Part shown: piece after piece, positions 1-6,570 of the stretch
Numbering within the stretch: the stretch's first letter is position 1
How the letters are laid out: every line of letters starts with the position of its first letter
Assembly (NCBI GenBank): GCA_029261675.1
Contig: JAJDBA010000158.1
Span: forward strand, 1 to 30,491
Reading direction: 5' to 3'
DNA length: 30,491 nucleotides
Source of the DNA: Nitrospinaceae bacterium
GTDB taxonomy: Bacteria; Nitrospinota; Nitrospinia; Nitrospinales; VA-1
Notes under the pieces: model-generated
Database searches by the model: none
What the model saw: the letters and a program-made list of their open reading frames with translations, nothing else
Told to the model about the DNA's origin: nothing
Translations under genes and position numbers: made by a program

Positions 1-387
1 GCTGAATGGGAAAAGGCCGCACAAGGTGGTTTAGGTGGGGTCCTTTATCCTTGGGGAAATGATGCTCCCAATGGCACTCAGTCAAATTATTCACAGACAC
101 CTTCTGAACTTCCTCCAACCACGCCGATTAATAACTTTCCCCCTAATAACTACGGTCTCAACGATATGGTTGGAAATGTCTGGCAGTGGTGTTCTGATTG
201 GCATGGAGCCAATTATTATTCAATGTCTCCGTTTAAAAATCCCGAAGGGCCAGAGGTCGGAATGCATAAGGTACGAAGAGGTGGCTCTTGGAATGTTGTT
301 CAATCTTTTAGATTGAGGAATTCTAATAGGGGTGCGGCGGATTTATCAATGGCCACACCGAATATCGGATTTAGGTGCTGTTTATAG
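1..387 (+). CDS. Formylglycine-generating enzyme (SUMF1/FGE)-like protein, C-terminal part
   Basis: The open frame runs in from the left edge in frame 1, so only the last 128 residues are seen. They carry the hallmarks of the FGE-sulfatase (C-type-lectin-like) fold: AEWEKAA, YPWGN, NDMVGNVWQW, RRGGSW and a terminal NIGFRCC. In true FGEs this fold oxidises a cysteine of sulfatases to formylglycine; many bacterial members instead act as ligand-binding or modifying domains in larger proteins. The missing N-terminus prevents a choice here. The stop codon touches the ATG of the next gene (TAGATG), so the two are very probably co-transcribed and translationally coupled. The family assignment is firm; the function is not. 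Confidence 0.9.
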   Translation, partial: AEWEKAAQGGLGGVLYPWGNDAPNGTQSNYSQTPSELPPTTPINNFPPNNYGLNDMVGNVWQWCSDWHGANYYSMSPFKNPEGPEVGMHKVRRGGSWNVVQSFRLRNSNRGAADLSMATPNIGFRCCL

Positions 388-1644
388 ATGTTTCTAATCA
401 AGTTAATCATCAACAAGCTTAAAGAAATAGATGGCCGAAAAATTGCGATCGGGGGTTTCTTTGCTTTAGTTGTTTGCGCCTTTTTTTTGTTATCTGAACA
501 TCCTAATATTTATACAGCAGATAAAGAAGATTCATTTTTTATATATTATTGGACTGTTCTAATGTTAATTGTTGGAGGGTTTTGGGAGCGTCTAAATATA
601 TTTGGGGATGGGTATCGTAGTATCCCGGGAATTTTTAAACAACCTTATTTAAGTTATTTATATGGATCTTTTATAATAGTAATTATTCTTCTTGGTTTTG
701 AATTCTATACGTTGCCTGGGGAAAGCGGAATTGATAAATTCTTTCAAATGCACAAAATACAACCTACTGGAATTTTTTCCTTATTTGTAGGGATCCTTAC
801 AGTTTTTGGCCTTTCATTTACCATTGTATCTCTTCAAGATATTAAACGAAATATTTTTTCGTTTAAGGATTTGTTGGAAAGGTTGGAGAAGATGATTAGT
901 GAGGCTACGATTAAAGATCCGGTGAGAATACTTTGCTATACGCCTGCATTGGGCTTTATTGCTAGGCCAGAAGAGGAAACTAATAGGCTTTACAAGTGCT
1001 TTACTGATATAAAAGAGGGGAAGACAGTCGCCGTTGAACTAATTTGTTTGAATGATGAAGATTTAAATAGTTGGCATTCAAGCTTTAAAGGGCGAGAAAC
1101 AAAGAGAAAGAAGGTTATTGATGAGGAAATAGTTAAATCGGCAAATATGAAGTCAAAGATTATTGTTGAAGCTATTCAAAAATCATGGAGTAGGTACCAT
1201 AACCCGCGTGAAAGAAAAATAAAAAGATTATCTTACCAAACGATGCCGGGATATTATTTGTATTTTAGAAACCATCAAGCTTTAATTGTTACCCCGCTAT
1301 TCCTTCCTGCTGGTATAGGATCACCCACTGGGCAAAAGCATAATGTCGAGATGATAGGCTTTGAAACCAATGACCACAGGTTAATTGAGGAATTGAAAGA
1401 TATATATGATTTTTATAAAAGAATCCCAGAAAATTGTACAGGAGAGGAATTTTTCGAATTAAAAGGCCGTAATGATATCGAAAAAGTGCTAGATTCCATT
1501 TTCAAAGAAGGTACAGCTAAAAAATTATTATCCAGATATGAAAACTTGATGGGGGATGGGAGTCTATGTGAAAATATAGATTCAAATAAGTGTTCAATTA
1601 GTGTGAGTTCAAAAATTGTTTCTCATCGCTTAGATAGTCTTTGA
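388..1644 (+). CDS. Four-helix membrane protein with cytoplasmic domain, unknown function
   Basis: 418 residues. Four hydrophobic segments lie in the first third (about residues 20-36, 50-68, 90-110 and 128-148). A short coiled coil (FKDLLERLEKMI) and a soluble domain of about 250 residues follow. That domain contains hydrophobic strands such as RILCYTPALGF and a conserved-looking patch (MPGYYLYFRNHQALIVTPLF). No catalytic signature is evident; the HKD motif of phospholipase D was looked for and not found. I do not recognise the family. The gene starts directly at the stop of the FGE-like gene and ends 4 bp before the NifU-domain gene, so all three probably form one operon. Base composition is AT-rich, as in its neighbours. 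Confidence 0.75.
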   Translation: MFLIKLIINKLKEIDGRKIAIGGFFALVVCAFFLLSEHPNIYTADKEDSFFIYYWTVLMLIVGGFWERLNIFGDGYRSIPGIFKQPYLSYLYGSFIIVIILLGFEFYTLPGESGIDKFFQMHKIQPTGIFSLFVGILTVFGLSFTIVSLQDIKRNIFSFKDLLERLEKMISEATIKDPVRILCYTPALGFIARPEEETNRLYKCFTDIKEGKTVAVELICLNDEDLNSWHSSFKGRETKRKKVIDEEIVKSANMKSKIIVEAIQKSWSRYHNPRERKIKRLSYQTMPGYYLYFRNHQALIVTPLFLPAGIGSPTGQKHNVEMIGFETNDHRLIEELKDIYDFYKRIPENCTGEEFFELKGRNDIEKVLDSIFKEGTAKKLLSRYENLMGDGSLCENIDSNKCSISVSSKIVSHRLDSL

Positions 1645-1648
1645 GGTA

Positions 1649-1879
1649 ATGAGGGTGAAAGATGAAATTGAAGCTGCCTTGAACTCCATAAGACCAGCTA
1701 TGGAAGCTGATGGTGGTGGAGTTGAGTTTGTAAGTATTAACAATGAAATCGTCACGATTAAACTACTCGGGACATGCTTGGCTTGCCCTAGTTCTTCCTT
1801 GACTTTAAAATTTGGGATTGAAAAGACCCTTAAAGAAAAATTTCCTTGGATAAAGGAAGTCGTAAGACAACAAGGTTAA
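1649..1879 (+). CDS. NifU C-terminal-type Fe-S scaffold domain protein
   Basis: 76 residues, matching the stand-alone NifU C-terminal domain (NfuA/Nfu type). The N-terminal pattern IRPAMEADGGGVEFV and the CLACPSS motif (Cys43 and Cys46, CxxC) are both present. Known members use the CxxC, usually as a dimer, to hold a transferable Fe-S cluster for delivery to apo-enzymes in the cytoplasm. The GAGG just upstream of the ATG is a usable ribosome site overlapping the end of the previous gene, so it is probably the last gene of the FGE-membrane-NifU operon. Recruitment of this domain to a specific partner in the operon is inference. Confidence 0.9.
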   Translation: MRVKDEIEAALNSIRPAMEADGGGVEFVSINNEIVTIKLLGTCLACPSSSLTLKFGIEKTLKEKFPWIKEVVRQQG

Positions 1880-1898
1880 GATTGCAAAAGCTATAATT

Positions 1899-1924
1899 TA
1901 CCTAGCAAAAGTCTTTACTAGGTA
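1899..1924. terminator. Short stem-loop after the NifU-domain gene
   Basis: TACCTAG pairs with CTAGGTA around a 12-nt loop, just past the end of the NifU-domain gene and overlapping the 3' end of a possible leftward small gene. There is no strong T-run, so termination is only suggested by position between convergent frames. Confidence 0.35.
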
Positions 1925-2102
1925 TTGGATTTAAGTAGTTATTGTAATCATTTTCTTCCAACCCATCCTGTTCAGCTCCGTTAAAATCCCCAGCAAGCCC
2001 GCGCCCGAATAAAATCCAAAACCATTCCGTCACGTCCTCGCAGTTCACCCGATCTATAAGGTAGGTCACGCCCTCCGTGCGCTCCATTTTTCCAGCCACC
2101 AC
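1902..2102 (-). CDS. Possible small acidic protein, unknown
   Basis: A 66-residue frame opening with GTG GTG, with AGAAGGG just upstream; an internal ATG at 2087 is an alternative start. The protein is acidic and rich in aromatics (TEWFWILFGRGLAGDF). The DNA here is visibly richer in G+C than the operon to its left, so composition changes near 1.95 kb. That fits the beginning of accessory DNA. No family recognised, and it could be a chance frame. Confidence 0.35.
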   Translation of the reverse strand: MVAGKMERTEGVTYLIDRVNCEDVTEWFWILFGRGLAGDFNGAEQDGLEENDYNNYLNPIPSKDFC

Positions 2103-2212
2103 CCCTTCTATTTGTGAAAGGGGGTTGGCCGGGGATGCGGTTTTTTAGAGAGCAATAGTAACAAAATTCGGCTCAGCTATCACGGGAGCCAGAGACCGCA
2201 AAGGAGCAAACA

Positions 2213-2545
2213 ATGGGAACTCTAATTATTCGAGCCAAGACTTTTAGAGGATGGATGAAAGCCAACTTTAGCAAAACGGATTTAAAAGATATCGCTAAAC
2301 ACGGAGCCGACACCGGCTGGCAATATCTGACTTATTATTCTGAAACGACAAAAGTATATAACCGCTTCAAGGAAGAGATTTGGGGGATGCTTTTGGAGGA
2401 TACCGAAAGCATGGGTTACAAAAATCCGTTTGAGCTAATCGCCAGTTTTAATCGCTCCGAAGTAGGAAATTCAGAACAATTTGAAAACCTCATGACATGG
2501 TTCGCCGCCGAAAAAGTTGCTCGGGAACAGACGGAGGGCAATTAA
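2213..2545 (+). CDS. Small plasmid/ICE-type hypothetical protein
   Basis: 110 residues with a clear AAGGAG ribosome site before the ATG. The pattern (LIIRAKTFRGWMKANF, DIAKHGADTGWQYLTYYSETTKVY, LMTWFAAEKVA) resembles a family of small uncharacterised proteins I associate with plasmids and integrative elements; the name DUF7222 is from memory and unchecked. No enzymatic motif is seen. It is followed 2 bp later by another small gene with its own GGAGGG site, so the two form a pair. It supports assigning this part of the window to accessory DNA. Function unknown. Confidence 0.7.
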   Translation: MGTLIIRAKTFRGWMKANFSKTDLKDIAKHGADTGWQYLTYYSETTKVYNRFKEEIWGMLLEDTESMGYKNPFELIASFNRSEVGNSEQFENLMTWFAAEKVAREQTEGN

Positions 2546-2547
2546 TC

Positions 2548-2730
2548 ATGGACGAGCGTATCATTGAACAACTGAAACTAAATTTTGATATTGAAGAGAC
2601 GTTATCTATCGAAGTATCCGAAGAACTCGAAATGGAACTGCAACAATTAGCCGAAGCGCACAATATGAATTTAGCTGATTATTTAGGGAGTCGGTTTGTG
2701 GGTCACTTGGAGCGATCTTTTGGAGGCTAA
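2548..2730 (+). CDS. Small acidic protein, possibly ribbon-helix-helix
   Basis: 60 residues when started at the ATG at 2548, which has GGAGGGC upstream. The longer frame from 2497 would overlap the previous gene out of frame and is not preferred. The second half (ELEMELQQLAEAHNMNLADYLGSRF) resembles the helix-turn-helix half of a CopG/Arc ribbon-helix-helix protein, but the basic DNA-binding strand is not convincing. It is paired with the preceding gene. Its stop overlaps by 3 bp the 3' end of the leftward gene on its right. Confidence 0.6.
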   Translation: MDERIIEQLKLNFDIEETLSIEVSEELEMELQQLAEAHNMNLADYLGSRFVGHLERSFGG

Positions 2731-3110
2731 CCAAATTTTTTAACTGTTGGTTTGTAGCTGGATCGATGATTCTCAAATATAGACAAAACCACCATATAGC
2801 CATGCCCTTTGCCATCATAAAATTTTAAGTTGTACAGGGGTCTCTTTTTGATATGTCTCTTCATTCGATAGTGCAACCCGCGAATAAAGTCTTCCTCAGA
2901 TTTGCCAGCCTTAAAGAATTCATCAAATCGATTCATAATAAATTGGACTCCTGATAGTTCTCCGATCATAAAGTCTCGATGATTTGAAGCGTGATCTGAA
3001 AGCGAACCTGCATTTACCGATTGATCTAAATCTTCCAAAAGTTCTCTCAAATGATCAGATACTGCCTACTCAAATTCTGCAATTGGAAACGGAGGTTTTT
3101 TAGGATTCAT
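2727..3110 (-). pseudogene. Hypothetical protein interrupted by an in-frame amber codon
   Basis: Reading leftward, ATG at 3110 opens a frame encoding MNPKKPPFPIAEFE. A TAG (3068-3066) follows, and the same frame then continues uninterrupted for 112 more codons (AVSDHLRELLEDLDQ...) to a stop at 2727. The part after the TAG has only a TTG (3050) without a ribosome site as a possible start, so the simplest reading is one gene of about 127 codons broken by a nonsense change such as CAG to TAG. The product resembles no family I know; it ends with a basic region (KRHIKKRPLYNLKFYDGKGHGYMVVLSIF). Its 5' end faces the left repeat of the recombinase segment. The alternative is a shorter intact gene from a weak start. 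Confidence 0.6.
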
Positions 3111-3184
3111 AGGGAATAAATAAAATTATGGATAAAACAGGGTAGCGGGTATACCTTGGTATGACAAGGTTTACAGGAGGGGTA

Positions 3185-3214
3185 CTGTCTCATCAAACGG
3201 TCGTTTGATTGAAC
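3185..3214 (+). repeat. Left 30-bp inverted repeat / putative recombinase crossover site
   Basis: Exact reverse complement of 3863-3892. It contains ATCAAACG-GT-CGTTTGAT (3192-3209): 8-bp arms around a 2-bp centre. That is the layout of a small-serine-recombinase crossover site, with two inverted half-sites and a dinucleotide core. The match ends sharply at both sides. Confidence 0.9.
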
Positions 3215-3258
3215 TGGGGTAAAAAGTGTCTAAATTCTAGCAACTGCAAAAATATTAA

Positions 3259-3831
3259 TCAACTTAATTTCAGCCAGCGATAAAAGGTTCCTCGGGAAAT
3301 TTTGAGTATTCGACAAATTGCGCTCACTTTAATTTTCTGATTTCGGTGCAATTTACGGGCTTTTTTTACTTGTGGGTCATTCGACTTGACGGGTCTCCTT
3401 CCGCCAATCCTGCCTTCGTCTCGTGCCGTTTCCAAGCCCTCAAGAGTTCTTTCAACATTCAAAGTTCGCTCAAATTGTGCCACGGCAGAAATAATATTAA
3501 AAATCAATTCGCCGGAGGCCGAACTGGTGTCTATGATTCCGCCGTCCGAGATGGACTTGAAACCCACTTTTTTATTCTTCAATTTCGTAATCAAACTGAT
3601 TAAGTGTTCCATCGAGCGACCCAGCCGATCCAATCTCCAGACGACTAAAATATCTCCTTTGCGCAGTTGATAAAAGCAATCATCCAACCCAGGACGATAC
3701 GATTTCACTCCTGAAACTTTGTCCGTGAAAATATTTTCTCTTTTGCAACCTGCCTTAATTAGTGCCTTTATTTGTAAATTTAGTTTTTGCCCCTTCGTGC
3801 TGACTCTGGCGTAGCCGATTAATCTTGCCAT
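3259..3831 (-). CDS. Small serine recombinase (Hin/Pin invertase or resolvase type)
   Basis: 190 residues, the usual length for the family. The catalytic N-terminal domain shows YARVSTKGQ with nucleophile Ser11 and Arg9, the WRLDRLGRS motif (Asp68, Arg69, Arg72), and the long dimerisation helix with RTLEGLETARDEGRIGGRRP. Residues of about 145-190 form a C-terminal helix-turn-helix (VSAICRILKISRGTFYRWL). Family members cut both strands at a 2-bp core through a phosphoserine link and invert or resolve DNA. The gene sits between inverted 30-bp repeats whose palindromic core looks like its own target, which favours an invertase over a resolvase. It reads left, toward the amber-interrupted gene, with no terminator seen before the left repeat. 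Confidence 0.95.
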   Translation of the reverse strand: MARLIGYARVSTKGQKLNLQIKALIKAGCKRENIFTDKVSGVKSYRPGLDDCFYQLRKGDILVVWRLDRLGRSMEHLISLITKLKNKKVGFKSISDGGIIDTSSASGELIFNIISAVAQFERTLNVERTLEGLETARDEGRIGGRRPVKSNDPQVKKARKLHRNQKIKVSAICRILKISRGTFYRWLKLS

Positions 3832-3862
3832 TTTTTTGTTTTGGATGAAGTGAAATGAGGGT

Positions 3863-3892
3863 GTTCAATCAAACGACCGTTTGATGAGACAG
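3863..3892 (-). repeat. Right 30-bp inverted repeat / putative recombinase crossover site
   Basis: Perfect inverted copy of 3185-3214, with core ATCAAACG-AC-CGTTTGAT at 3868-3885. It ends 29 bp before the start codon of the outer-membrane barrel gene. Confidence 0.9.
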
Positions 3893-3921
3893 GTGGGTTT
3901 TTTAATGCGGAGGGATATTAG

Positions 3922-4944
3922 ATGAGGGGAGAAGAAATCGCAATGGCAAGAGACTTTTTGAAATGTAATTTGGGTTCACTTATGATCCTTGCGGTTTTAT
4001 TTTTTCCAAAAACCATTTTTGCCGAAGAACCATCGACTTCAAACTCCGGCTACGAGCAGACTGGAAAAAACTGGAAAGTGAAAATTACTTCGGCCTACGC
4101 CTACGATGACAACGCCGTGGCGAACCCACAGGATGACAGCCTCCGTCCGAGTGGTGCCGATAATATCGGTTCCGGTGATTCGCTTTTTGAATGGACGGGG
4201 TATGGCTATCTCGATCACCAATTAAGTGAAAAGTTAAGTCTGCGGGGAACGTACGCTATTGATCAAACACTCTACGCCAAAAAGAGTTCGCTCGATCTCA
4301 CCGTGCAGATTTTTGGATTCAGTCCAACCTATCAATTTAGTCGCTCTCTTCGCTTTGGATTTGATTATAAATTTATTCACAGCACATCAGATCGAAAAGC
4401 GTTTAGTGGGAGTCACGTAATTAATCCAAGCCTAACCTATCTGAATCCCAAGTTTGGCATGACTCGTTTTTCAATTGAGAGCCAGTTAACAGACAACTGG
4501 CAGAACGATGCGCGGGATCAGAATAAATATGGTTTAGGGGTTTCGCACACATATCTTTTTTCCGAGAGTGATAGCAATATCAATTTTGCCTACGATTTCT
4601 CCGTTGAGAATGCCGACAAAAGTTTGGGGCAGGCCTTTGATCGCAACACTCACCGAGTTAGTTTGCGAGGTGAAACTTGGTTGCCATACGAAGTTCTGCT
4701 GAATAGTTCGTATGACTTTTCGCATATCCAGTACGACAGCAGACTCGGTAGTGGCAGTTCCTTCCGGCAGGATGACCGGCAGGATGTGAATTTGCAGTTA
4801 TCAAAAGTGCTGTTTGCGAAGTGGAAGATGCTGGAGGATTTAACCGTGGAGACTAAGTATCGACACACTTCCAATGTCTCTACCCTCCACGACCGGAGCT
4901 ACAAAAGTAATCGTTACGATGTTGGATTCAAGGTTTTCTTTTAA
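3922..4944 (+). CDS. Outer-membrane beta-barrel protein, unknown substrate
   Basis: 340 residues. The ATG at 3922 has GGAGGG upstream. A hydrophobic signal segment (GSLMILAVLFFPKTIFA) ends in a plausible cleavage site near residue 34. The rest is alternating polar and aromatic strands (KVKITSAYAYDDNAVA, LRFGFDYKFIHSTSD, FAYDFSVENAD, VETKYRHTS) and the chain ends in FKVFF. A C-terminal aromatic is the usual barrel-assembly signal. The strand count fits a medium barrel; no specific porin family is recognised. The gene is followed 24 bp later by a secreted hydrolase gene in the same orientation, so the two are probably co-expressed. Its upstream region is the right inverted repeat of the recombinase segment, so its expression may depend on the orientation of that segment. 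Confidence 0.8.
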   Translation: MRGEEIAMARDFLKCNLGSLMILAVLFFPKTIFAEEPSTSNSGYEQTGKNWKVKITSAYAYDDNAVANPQDDSLRPSGADNIGSGDSLFEWTGYGYLDHQLSEKLSLRGTYAIDQTLYAKKSSLDLTVQIFGFSPTYQFSRSLRFGFDYKFIHSTSDRKAFSGSHVINPSLTYLNPKFGMTRFSIESQLTDNWQNDARDQNKYGLGVSHTYLFSESDSNINFAYDFSVENADKSLGQAFDRNTHRVSLRGETWLPYEVLLNSSYDFSHIQYDSRLGSGSSFRQDDRQDVNLQLSKVLFAKWKMLEDLTVETKYRHTSNVSTLHDRSYKSNRYDVGFKVFF

Positions 4945-4968
4945 AAATAAATTGAGGCTGGGGGTGGG

Positions 4969-6138
4969 ATGCGAAATATAAAGGTTTGGGTTTTGATGTT
5001 GATTGTGTTTTTTGTTTCGATTGGGGAGAGTTACGCTCAAAAAAAGTTTCTCGATGTTGAGATTGAGTTAGCCGATAAATTTCTGCCATTTGCAGAATTA
5101 AGCCAAGAGGTCTACGAAGACAATCCGCGTCCGAGCGGTTGGAAAGTTATTCAGACTACCAGCGTGGTAAATAAATCGGGTCTGTTTGGAGTGGCTTTTC
5201 GGAACCGCAAAACGGGAGAGGTGGCCTTTGCTTTTCGAGGTTCTACCTTGGATGAAATTTCTCCCGAGTCTCGTAAGGATTTAAAGGCCGATTTTTCCGT
5301 GGGGGCTTTACGCACGACCGATAAACCACATGTAACAGCGCAGTATAGTGAAGGCTTGGATTTCGTAAAAAAAACGATTCGGACTTTTGGTCTCAGCAAA
5401 AATCAAGTTACTGTGACAGGCCACTCATTGGGAGGAGGGATTGCCGAGTTTACCGCCGCCAAATTGGGATTAAAAGCATACACGTTTAATTCGATTGGTG
5501 TGGACTCTGAATATGTCCAGGCACACAAACATGAGTTGAATGGATCGAAAATAGTAAACCTCAAAACAAAAGGCGAGAAAGCTTCTGGTTTGCCCGGAGG
5601 AGCACATTTGGGGCGTTCGGTCACTGTGAATTTTGGGAAAGGCCACAAGATCGGCCCTCTTGTTAAAAATCTAAAAGAAGCGAAATCTTATAAGGAGTCT
5701 CGACAGAGAAAGACCGATCCATACCAAGCCTACAATCGACTTTACTCCCAACAACGCGAACGCCGAATCTTGCGAGACCTCCGAGCAGCCAGCAGAGATA
5801 CAAAAGAGGTTATTAATGAAACAGTTATCCTTGGCGACTCGGGAACCGGAACAGGGATAACGCTCACTTTCACTTCACCTAATGGTGGTGGAACCTCGAA
5901 TATAACTTCGATCATCAACGGCGCGAGAAACCTTTTCGCTTCGGTGTTGTTTGGCTCGTCTGTGGAGAGAATATTTGCCTCGGGAAACAGTATCAGTATT
6001 GAGCTAGAGTGTGTTGCGAACGCGCCGTGTCAATACACAGTTAATGCCAGCGGAGGGACCATTGGTGGGCAAAGTTCTGTTACTAGATCGGGGCAGGCTT
6101 TGAATGCGATTCAGACTTTTGTGGTGGTGTCGAATTAG
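4969..6138 (+). CDS. Secreted class-3-lipase-like alpha/beta hydrolase
   Basis: 389 residues. A signal peptide (VLMLIVFFVSIGESYA) is predicted to be cut near residue 23. FAFRGS (about 87-92) and the nucleophile elbow GHSLGG (151-156, Ser153) are typical of class 3 lipases and phospholipases. His226 in GKGHKIGP and an acidic residue before it are plausible triad partners, but that is inference. From about residue 275 the tail is rich in Gly, Ser and Thr and contains two cysteines (ECVANAPC), perhaps a disulfide-closed beta domain. The protein should act in the periplasm or outside the cell on an ester or phospholipid; the substrate is unknown. It is paired with the barrel gene upstream. Confidence 0.85.
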   Translation: MRNIKVWVLMLIVFFVSIGESYAQKKFLDVEIELADKFLPFAELSQEVYEDNPRPSGWKVIQTTSVVNKSGLFGVAFRNRKTGEVAFAFRGSTLDEISPESRKDLKADFSVGALRTTDKPHVTAQYSEGLDFVKKTIRTFGLSKNQVTVTGHSLGGGIAEFTAAKLGLKAYTFNSIGVDSEYVQAHKHELNGSKIVNLKTKGEKASGLPGGAHLGRSVTVNFGKGHKIGPLVKNLKEAKSYKESRQRKTDPYQAYNRLYSQQRERRILRDLRAASRDTKEVINETVILGDSGTGTGITLTFTSPNGGGTSNITSIINGARNLFASVLFGSSVERIFASGNSISIELECVANAPCQYTVNASGGTIGGQSSVTRSGQALNAIQTFVVVSN

Positions 6139-6206
6139 AATAGAGCTTTGGAGTTTTCCAGCTTTCAAAATTTATTTGGAAGGCAAATTAATATTCTGTC
6201 TATATT

Positions 6207-6500
6207 TTACGAAAGCTCTAGGTCTTTCTCATCCACTATTGCGCGCAACTCCTTTCCGGCTTTAAAAAAGGGAACTTTTTTAGAGGGAACTTCAACTTTT
6301 TCTCCCGATTTAGGGTTACGACCGACCCTAGCATTTCTTTCCCGGATTCTAAAACTCCCGAATCCCCTTAGCTCAACTTTATCTCCCTCAGATAGCGAAT
6401 CAGTAATACTCTGAAAAAGGGTATTAACAATAACTTCTGTTTGCTTCTTAGTTAGATTAATTTTGTTTGCGACTTTTTCCACTAATTCTGCTTTTGTCAT
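6207..6500 (-). CDS. IHF/HU family DNA-bending protein
   Basis: 97 residues from the ATG at 6500, chosen because it has GGAG about 9 nt upstream and gives the standard MTKAELVEKV opening; a frame start at 6515 is also open. The family signature is complete: VELRGFGSFRIRERNARVGRNP, followed by KKVPFFKAGKELR. The long beta arm with its GRNP tip inserts into the minor groove and bends DNA sharply. It is a dimer, nearer the IHF-beta/HU branch by eye. Such proteins assist site-specific recombinases and integrases, so a copy among recombination genes may be an element-borne accessory factor. It lies convergent with the hydrolase gene and 70 bp downstream of the HTH regulator gene, probably in one operon with it. 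Confidence 0.93.
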   Translation of the reverse strand: MTKAELVEKVANKINLTKKQTEVIVNTLFQSITDSLSEGDKVELRGFGSFRIRERNARVGRNPKSGEKVEVPSKKVPFFKAGKELRAIVDEKDLELS

Positions 6501-6570
6501 TTTAGCCAACTCCATTATTGCGTATATTTGCCAAGGGGCGTAACAAAAGGGGGGATTTATTCATTATTCA

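Larger units (their letters stand above)
3185..3892. other. Candidate invertible DNA segment carrying its own recombinase
   Basis: A 708-bp block bounded by perfect 30-bp inverted repeats and containing only the serine recombinase gene. The repeats point in opposite directions and their non-palindromic cores (GT and AC on the top strand) match when inverted, so recombination between them would flip the block. The block lies between divergent genes: the amber-interrupted gene to the left and the barrel/hydrolase pair to the right. No target duplication is seen at the outer edges, which argues against a simple transposon. Confidence 0.7.

Noticed and set aside
1..387. Variable-region target of a diversity-generating retroelement
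   Set aside because: The C-terminal lectin-like FGE fold ending in GFR is typical of such targets, but no template repeat, reverse transcriptase, accessory gene or GC-rich homing signal follows within the window.
3185..3892. Tn3-type transposon remnant carrying a resolvase
   Set aside because: The repeats lack the usual Tn3 terminal sequence beyond a few G residues, are palindromic inside, and have no target duplication or transposase fragment nearby.
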